Assembly: GCA_041493035.1 (NCBI GenBank)
Contig: JBGPYB010000012.1
Location: 1 to 47,703 of the forward strand
Origin: JBGPYB01 sp041493035
GTDB lineage: Bacteria; Acidobacteriota; Vicinamibacteria; Fen-336
Direction: 5' to 3'
DNA: 47,703 nt
Shown piece after piece: positions 42,470-47,703 of the stretch; position 1 is the stretch's first letter, and every line of letters starts with the position of its first letter. Below the pieces are notes generated by a model. It ran no database searches, was not told the DNA's origin, and saw only the letters and a list, made by a program, of their open reading frames with translations. The position numbers and the translations under genes were made by a program.

Positions 42470-44725
42470 ATGACCCAGCGGCGCATTTCATTCAACCCAT
42501 TGAACTTACTGGTCATCTTGCTCCTTCTGCCCGGGGGAGTGAGCGGCGCGGAAATCGAGCGCGTCGGTCTCGAGATCCGCCGCGCCGCCGGTCCCATCAC
42601 CGTGGACGGAGACCTCTCCGACGAGGGATGGAAAGACGCGGCGCCCATCGAGACCTGGTTCGAAGCGAGCCCCGGTGACAACGTGCCGCCCAAGGTCAAA
42701 CAAGTAGGCCGCCTCACCTACGACGAGAAGTTCTTCTACGCCGGCTTCGAGTTCAGCGATCCCGAGCCGCAGAAGATCCGCGCCCCGTTTTCCGACCGCG
42801 ACAACGTGGGGAGCGACATCGACTACGGCGGCGTGATCCTCGATACGCGCCACGACAGGAAGACGGGCGCCCTGTTCGTCGCCAACGCGCGGGGAATCCA
42901 GTTCGACTCCGTCCTCGATGATGCCAACGGCAACGAGGACGCCTCCCCGGACCTCTTCTGGGATTCGGCGGCCCGGATCACCAAGGACGGATGGACCCTC
43001 GAGATCCGGATTCCCTTCTCGTCGCTCCGCTACCCGAAGGCCGATCCCCAGACGTGGGGAATCATGCTCTACCGCAACTACCCGCGGGGATATCGATACC
43101 AGATCTTCAGCACCCGGCTGCCCCGCGGCTCCTCCTGTTTCGTGTGCAACGAGAACATTCTGTCTGGTCTCTCGGGGCTGCCCACGGGGGGCCATCTCGT
43201 CGCGGCGCCCTACGTGAATGCGAGCAAGACGGCGAGCCCCAAGGGAGACGTCCTCGGAAACCCATTGCAGGGCCAGCCCCTCGACGCGTCGGTGGGCCTC
43301 GACGTCAAGTGGACGCCCGCGGCGAGCAGCGCCGTCGACGCCACGGTGAACCCCGATTTCTCCCAGATCGAGTCCGATGTCGCCCAGATCTCCGCCAACG
43401 AGCGCTTCGCCCTCTTCTATCCCGAGAAGCGGCCCTTCTTCCTCGAGGGGAACGAGCTCTTCGCGACACCGGTGCAGGCCGTCTACACCCGCACGATCAC
43501 CTCACCCCGGTGGGGCGGGCGCGTCACGGGAAAGCTCGACTCGACGGCCTACACCGTCCTCCTGGCCCAGGACCGTGGGGGAGGCCAGGTGGTCCTCCCC
43601 GGACCGACGTCGTCGGACTTGGCCGACCAGGACTTCCGCTCGGTGGTCGCCGTCGGCCGGATCCGCCACGACCTCGGTCGATCGTTCGTGAGCTTCCTCG
43701 GCACCAGCCGCGACATCGAAGGGGGCGGCCACAACCGGGTCTATGGCCCCGACTTCCAGTGGCGACCCAACCAGCGCGACACGGTCACCAGTCAGTTTCT
43801 GTGGAGCGACAGCCTGACTCCGCGGCGAACCGACCTCACCGAGCAATGGGACGGGCGGAGTCTCTCGGGACACGCGTTCGAAACCTGGTGGAGCCACCAG
43901 AGCCCGCGCCTCGACGGCTTCACTGACCTCCGTGACTTCACCGAGGGCTTTCGGGCCGACGACGGCTTCGTGCCGCAGGTGGGTTACCGCGAGGTGATTG
44001 GGGAATACGGCTACACGGCCCGCCCACGAGGGCTCCTCACTCGCTTCCGCCCCTTCGTCGGCTTCGACTACCAGGAAGGGCCCGGCAGCGACGTGCTCCT
44101 CCGGCAGTTCTACTTCGGCACGGGAATGGACGGCCGATGGAACTCCCACGCGCGGCTCCGCTTCGCGAAAGACGACGTCCGGGCCGGAGACCAGTTGCTG
44201 CCGCGCCGCCTGCTCTTCTTCAACGTCAACGTGAGCCCCTCGCGCATCCTCACGGGGATCGAACTCACGAGCTCTCTCGGTCAGGACGCGGACTTCGACA
44301 ACGTCCGCACGGGGCATGGCGCGAACGTGAACCTGCGCTTCACGGTGCGGCCCACCGACCATCTGGAGCTGGGCGTCACGGGGGCGCGGCGCTGGCTGAA
44401 CGTCGACGGGCCGTCAGGAGATAGCGCGCGCCTCTTCACGGCGCTCGTGGCGCGGCTCCGAGCCACTTACACGCTCTCGTCACGGATATTCCTCCGCGCC
44501 ATCGGCCAGTACGTGAGGACCGAGCGGGATCCATCCCTCTACGTGAGCGCCGTCAGTCGCAAGGACGGCACCTTCGGCGGCTCGTTCCTCTTCGCGTACA
44601 AGCTCAACTGGCAGACCGTGATGTTCCTGGGCTACGGCGACAACCGCGAGATGGACGAGAACGAGCGCTTCCAGAAGCTGGACCGCCAGTTCTTCGTGAA
44701 GCTGTCGTACGCCTTCCAGCGTTAG
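42470..44725 (+). CDS. DUF5916 outer-membrane beta-barrel protein with N-terminal carbohydrate-binding-like domain
   Basis: From ATG 42470 the product has 751 residues and begins with a signal peptide (NLLVILLLLPGGVSGAE). Residues about 30-220 resemble a CBM9-like module (ITVDGDLSDEGWKDAAPIE, GRLTYDEKFFYAGFEF, WTLEIRIPFSSLRYP). The rest is the DUF5916 region, with PDFSQIESDVAQISANERFA, FYPEKRPFFLEG and many amphipathic beta strands ending in an aromatic-basic C-terminus (FFVKLSYAFQR), as expected for an outer-membrane barrel. Function is unknown; binding or uptake of glycans is a common guess. An in-frame TTG at 42440 exists, but ATG 42470 gives the better signal sequence. Confidence 0.82.
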   Translation: MTQRRISFNPLNLLVILLLLPGGVSGAEIERVGLEIRRAAGPITVDGDLSDEGWKDAAPIETWFEASPGDNVPPKVKQVGRLTYDEKFFYAGFEFSDPEPQKIRAPFSDRDNVGSDIDYGGVILDTRHDRKTGALFVANARGIQFDSVLDDANGNEDASPDLFWDSAARITKDGWTLEIRIPFSSLRYPKADPQTWGIMLYRNYPRGYRYQIFSTRLPRGSSCFVCNENILSGLSGLPTGGHLVAAPYVNASKTASPKGDVLGNPLQGQPLDASVGLDVKWTPAASSAVDATVNPDFSQIESDVAQISANERFALFYPEKRPFFLEGNELFATPVQAVYTRTITSPRWGGRVTGKLDSTAYTVLLAQDRGGGQVVLPGPTSSDLADQDFRSVVAVGRIRHDLGRSFVSFLGTSRDIEGGGHNRVYGPDFQWRPNQRDTVTSQFLWSDSLTPRRTDLTEQWDGRSLSGHAFETWWSHQSPRLDGFTDLRDFTEGFRADDGFVPQVGYREVIGEYGYTARPRGLLTRFRPFVGFDYQEGPGSDVLLRQFYFGTGMDGRWNSHARLRFAKDDVRAGDQLLPRRLLFFNVNVSPSRILTGIELTSSLGQDADFDNVRTGHGANVNLRFTVRPTDHLELGVTGARRWLNVDGPSGDSARLFTALVARLRATYTLSSRIFLRAIGQYVRTERDPSLYVSAVSRKDGTFGGSFLFAYKLNWQTVMFLGYGDNREMDENERFQKLDRQFFVKLSYAFQR

Positions 44726-44738
44726 ACTCGCTAGATCT

Positions 44739-46055
44739 TCAGCCCGCGGCGACCTTGAACGTCTCGGGATTCCAGGTGATGGTCTGCGCCTTGTCGTAGC
44801 TCATGTTGCAGAGAAGTGACGGCGCCGCCGCGCGCAGGCCGAAAAGAGCGTCTTCGACGACCGGCTTGCGGCTGCGGACAGCGGCGAAGAAGTTGCGGAA
44901 GTGATCGAGGCGGTCGTTGTAGCCGTCGGGGGGCGCGAAGGTTTGCCGCTCCTGCTCCGACAGCGCGGTCTCCTTCGGCCGCTCGGCGTCCCAGTCCTTG
45001 GAGAGCGGCGGTCGTCGCGCGACGGTCACGCGCTCCCCGAGCTCCATCGAGCCCTCGCTCCCCACGAAGCGGAATCCCGATTCGCCCCACTCGCTCATCG
45101 CGCCGCCGTCGAGGAAGTTGACCTTGAGCGTGAGGTTGAAGGCCGGTTGGCTGCCGCGAACGGGGTAGTCGAAGACCGCGACGATGACGTCGGGGATCTC
45201 GCGGCCGTCGGTCCAGTAGCGCAGGCCGCCGGAGCAGAAGACGCGGCTCGGCCCGAGGGCGCCCGTCACGAAGTGCATCCCGGAAAAGAGGTGCACGAAG
45301 AGGTCGCCGGTGATTCCCGTGCCGTAGTCGTTGTAGAGGCGCCAGCGGAAGAGCCGCGCCGGCTCGAACGGCCGCTTCGGGGCGCTGCCCAAGAAGCGGT
45401 CCCAGTCCACCGTCTCCGGGGTCGCGTCCTTCGGGATCGGCCAGTGGAGGGCGCCCATGACGGAGTTCCGGTTGGTCCATCCCTCGATCAGGCTCAACTG
45501 GCCGATGGTGCCCGACGCCAGAAGCTCGCGGGCCTTCTCGTACACGATGGAGCTGACGCACTGGCTGCCGACCTGGAGGATGCGCCCCGTCTTCTTCTGG
45601 GCCTCGAGCATCCGGACGCCTTCTCCGATGGAGTGCATCATCGGCTTCTCGCAGTACACGTCCTTTCCCTTCTCGAGCGCGTCGATCGTCATCTTCGCGT
45701 GCCAGTGGTCGGGGGCCCCCACGATGACCGCGTCGATGTCCGTCCGGTCGAGGATCTCGCGGTAGTCGCGGGTCGTCTGGAGGTCCTTGCCGAAGACCTC
45801 CTTCGCCTTCCCAAATCGCCCATCGTAGATGTCGGCGACCGCGATCAACTCCACACCGGGGACCTTCAAGGCCGTCTCGGTGTCCCCGACCCCCATGCCT
45901 CCGATGCCGAGGGTAGCGATCCGGATGCGGTCGTTGGGCGACACGGGCTTCGTCTCCTCGGAGGCGAAGGCTCCCTCAGCCGTACGAGCGAGAACCGTCG
46001 CGGCGCCCGCCGCCCTCAGGAACTCCCGCCGGGAAGCACCGTTCCAATGAGCCAT
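44739..46055 (-). CDS. Tat-exported Gfo/Idh/MocA-family oxidoreductase
   Basis: This 438-residue protein starts with a twin-arginine signal (SRREFLRAAGAATVLA), then a Rossmann domain with IATLGIGGMGVGDTET and the EKP motif (YCEKPMMHSIGEG). The C-terminal domain includes WRLYNDYGTGITGDLFVHLF and GGLRYWTDGREIPDVI. Tat export implies folding with its NAD(P) cofactor in the cytoplasm before release to the periplasm, as in related glycosidase-like and sugar-oxidising members. Its substrate is probably a glycan-derived sugar, from context only. GGAGGGAAAG immediately precedes the ATG. It converges with the DUF5916 gene. Confidence 0.88.
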   Translation of the reverse strand: MAHWNGASRREFLRAAGAATVLARTAEGAFASEETKPVSPNDRIRIATLGIGGMGVGDTETALKVPGVELIAVADIYDGRFGKAKEVFGKDLQTTRDYREILDRTDIDAVIVGAPDHWHAKMTIDALEKGKDVYCEKPMMHSIGEGVRMLEAQKKTGRILQVGSQCVSSIVYEKARELLASGTIGQLSLIEGWTNRNSVMGALHWPIPKDATPETVDWDRFLGSAPKRPFEPARLFRWRLYNDYGTGITGDLFVHLFSGMHFVTGALGPSRVFCSGGLRYWTDGREIPDVIVAVFDYPVRGSQPAFNLTLKVNFLDGGAMSEWGESGFRFVGSEGSMELGERVTVARRPPLSKDWDAERPKETALSEQERQTFAPPDGYNDRLDHFRNFFAAVRSRKPVVEDALFGLRAAAPSLLCNMSYDKAQTITWNPETFKVAAG

Positions 46056-46071
46056 CTTTCCCTCCCGCTGC

Positions 46072-46374
46072 TCAGCCCTTCTTGCGGATCTCTTCGATCT
46101 TCTTGTCGCGATCGTAGGTGATCCGCTCCCGGTCGCGCCGGAACTCCTCTTTGAGAACCGCGAGCGCGTCCGCGTCGGCGGCTCTCCGGAGCGCCGCGTG
46201 GTGGAGGATCTCCCGCTCGGCCATCTTCGCTTCGGCGACGTTCTTCGCCTCGGCGATCGCGGCGCGCTGCTCCCCCGTCAGCGGACGCTCCTCGACGACA
46301 CCCGCGTCCCGGTCCTGCTTCTTCAGGCGTTCCATCGCCAGCTCGAGGGCGGACTTCGGCTCTTCGTCGGACAA
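46072..46374 (-). CDS. Small charged helical protein, coupled to M48 protease
   Basis: The product has 100 residues from TTG 46374, chosen because AGGAGG lies seven bases upstream. It begins SDEEPKSALELAMERLKKQD and is rich in Glu, Lys, Arg and Ala, with a long predicted helix (AAIAEAKNVAEAKMAERE) ending EFRRDRERITYDRDKKIEEIRKKG. No cysteine, signal or membrane segment is present. It starts 11 bases after the protease stop and may be co-expressed with it. The family is not recognised with confidence. A much longer open frame that includes it runs antiphase through the protease gene and is not real. Confidence 0.7.
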   Translation of the reverse strand: MSDEEPKSALELAMERLKKQDRDAGVVEERPLTGEQRAAIAEAKNVAEAKMAEREILHHAALRRAADADALAVLKEEFRRDRERITYDRDKKIEEIRKKG

Positions 46375-46385
46375 GGGGCGACCTC

Positions 46386-47703
46386 CTAGTGTGACGATGA
46401 TTGTGACGGCGCCTTGAAGAGGGGCTCGTAGCGCAATGGCTCTCCCCGCTCCCACGGCTTGTAGCTGTTGGCGAAGTCGATTCGCTCTCCGAGCGGCGGA
46501 TGGGAGGAACGGAAGATCACGAGGAGCGGGTGAGGCCGCGGCACGCCCAGGTTTTCCTGTTGAAGCTTCACGAAGGCCGTCGCCATCGCCTGGTTGTCGC
46601 GGGTGATCTCGATGCTGAAGCGATCGGCCTCGTGTTCCTGGTAGCGCGAGTACGCCAGGAAGAACGGCGTGATGGCGAGCGGCACGAGGTTGGTGAGAAG
46701 CATCAGCAGCGGGAGAGAGGCGACGTCGGAAAGGGTGTCGAAACCGAACGAGCGCTCGAAACGGCGGATCAAGCCGTCGGCCGTGCGGTGGGCGAGATAG
46801 AGGGCGAGCAGCACGGTGATCGACGCGAGAAGGATCAGCTTGCGCACGTGATTCAGAACGTAGTGACCCATCTCGTGTCCCATGACCGTCAGGATCTCGC
46901 GGTGGTCGAGCTTCGCGAGGATCGTGTCCCAGAGGACGATGCGCTTCGTGGCCCCGAGGCCCGTCACGTACGCGTTGACCGCCTTGGTGTCGACGCTCTT
47001 GTCCACCTCGAAGACGCGTCCGCCCTCGATCCCCGCGCGCTCCGCGAGGTTCAGGATCCGCGTCTCCAGGTTCTTGTCCTTCATCGGCCCGAACCTGTTG
47101 AAGAGCGGCGCGATCCAGATCGGGCCGACGAGGAGGGCCAGGCAGATGAAGGGGATCGCGAGAAGGCCCGTGTAGAGCCACCAACGCTGGGGGCTCTTCT
47201 TGAGGAAGAAGAATGGGACCCAGCCGAAGAGGACATTGATCACGATGCCGACGCCGAGGCCCTTCAGGGCATCGCCGATCCACTTTCCGAAGGTCTGGTT
47301 CGACATTCCGTACGCGTGCTGCCGCACGAACTCCTCGTAGTAGGAGAGCGGGAAGTCGATGACGAAGCCCACGAGGGAGAACAGGATCAGATAGAGGGCG
47401 ACGGTGAAGTACCAGCGGCGGCCGATGCCCTTGGCCAGTGTCCTTATCCGCGCCGAGAAGCCGGTGAAGAGGAAGACGCACGGGATCAGGAGGCCCCATG
47501 CGATGTCGATCAGCCAGAAGGCGATGCCGCTCCGGTAGTAGCGGAGTGCTTGCTCGGTCGGCTCGGGGACGGCCACCGGAGCCTCGGGCTGCGGCGAGGG
47601 GGCAATGAGAGGTGCTGTTTCGTCGTCGAGCGACACCGGCGATGGAGGCGAGGGACTCTGCGCCCACGCGCAGGGCACTGCCGCCAGAGCGACGAAAGCG
47701 AGC
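46386..47703 (-). CDS. M48-family zinc metalloprotease (Ste24/CAAX-protease-like), 5' end beyond window
   Basis: The gene runs off the right edge. The visible residues begin LAFVALAAVPCAWAQS, a signal peptide end, so GTG 47678 is not the true start. About 420 further residues include several membrane segments (FWLIDIAWGLLIPCVFLF, WYFTVALYLILFSLVGFVID, WWLYTGLLAIPFICLALLVG), the N-terminal M48 domain of Ste24 type, and the catalytic zinc motif HEMGH in LTVMGHEMGHYVLNH. A third ligand lies in EHEADRFSIE. The protein would be an inner-membrane protease for damaged or prenyl-type substrates; the bacterial role is unsettled. It is followed closely by the small charged protein gene. Confidence 0.88.
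   Translation of the reverse strand, partial: LAFVALAAVPCAWAQSPSPPSPVSLDDETAPLIAPSPQPEAPVAVPEPTEQALRYYRSGIAFWLIDIAWGLLIPCVFLFTGFSARIRTLAKGIGRRWYFTVALYLILFSLVGFVIDFPLSYYEEFVRQHAYGMSNQTFGKWIGDALKGLGVGIVINVLFGWVPFFFLKKSPQRWWLYTGLLAIPFICLALLVGPIWIAPLFNRFGPMKDKNLETRILNLAERAGIEGGRVFEVDKSVDTKAVNAYVTGLGATKRIVLWDTILAKLDHREILTVMGHEMGHYVLNHVRKLILLASITVLLALYLAHRTADGLIRRFERSFGFDTLSDVASLPLLMLLTNLVPLAITPFFLAYSRYQEHEADRFSIEITRDNQAMATAFVKLQQENLGVPRPHPLLVIFRSSHPPLGERIDFANSYKPWERGEPLRYEPLFKAPSQSSSH

Noticed and set aside
46375..47667. Longer version of the small charged protein gene (46072-47667)
   Set aside because: Upstream of TTG 46374 it lies out of frame across the M48 protease gene; only the last 100 codons look like protein.

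Overview
The window is a GC-rich, gene-dense bacterial chromosome segment with no rRNA, tRNA or CRISPR. The gene content suggests Acidobacteriota (for example Thermoanaerobaculia- or Vicinamibacteria-like): a DUF5117/DUF4953-type secreted zinc protease, TMTC-like O-mannosyltransferase with TPRs, DUF5916 outer-membrane barrel, Tat-exported Gfo/Idh/MocA oxidoreductase, an esterase-SMP-30 fusion and many glycosyltransferases. This assignment is inference from gene families, not from a marker gene.

Layout. 1-2.3 kb: a partial small gene, an unusual 26-bp palindrome, an integron-type tyrosine integrase and a frameshifted unknown gene. 2.4-8 kb: a large secreted metalloprotease, then an oxidative-stress unit (oxyR-like regulator divergent from a catalase-ankyrin gene pair) with a recognisable OxyR dyad next to the regulator's start codon. 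8-12.5 kb: a GH31-GH42 pair behind a perfect 24-bp LacI-type palindrome, apparently a regulated oligosaccharide-degradation operon. 12.5-15.8 kb: two membrane GT-C sugar transferases on the minus strand.

15.8-32.6 kb is a polysaccharide/glycoconjugate locus. A TTGACA-N18-TAACCT promoter precedes eleven tightly packed plus-strand genes: a UDP-galactopyranose-mutase-like flavoprotein, a small membrane protein that repeats its C-terminal membrane module, three GT2 and two GT4 glycosyltransferases, a methyltransferase, a polysaccharide deacetylase and two Gfo/Idh/MocA oxidoreductases. Many of the start and stop codons overlap. A minus-strand flippase-methyltransferase pair converges on its end, and a divergent GT4, a radical SAM enzyme and a zinc-ribbon methyltransferase follow. 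No initiating transferase or obvious Wzy polymerase was recognised, so the locus is probably completed elsewhere or works by another route.

32.6-40.3 kb holds a small membrane protein, an 848-residue probable lipoprotein of unknown role, an esterase-SMP-30 fusion, dodecin, an SDR enzyme and three broken genes (GH127 remnant, nucleotidyltransferase fragment, YdeI-type fragment), so it looks like a zone of rearrangement. 40.2-47.7 kb has an EI24/CysZ-like membrane protein divergent from glgC (glycogen synthesis), a DUF5916 barrel protein, a Tat-exported oxidoreductase, and a small charged protein coupled to an M48 protease that runs off the window.

A recurring regulatory theme is a TANNNT or GACAAT box only 5-11 bases upstream of many start codons, which suggests frequent leaderless or near-leaderless transcripts, mixed with ordinary Shine-Dalgarno-led genes.
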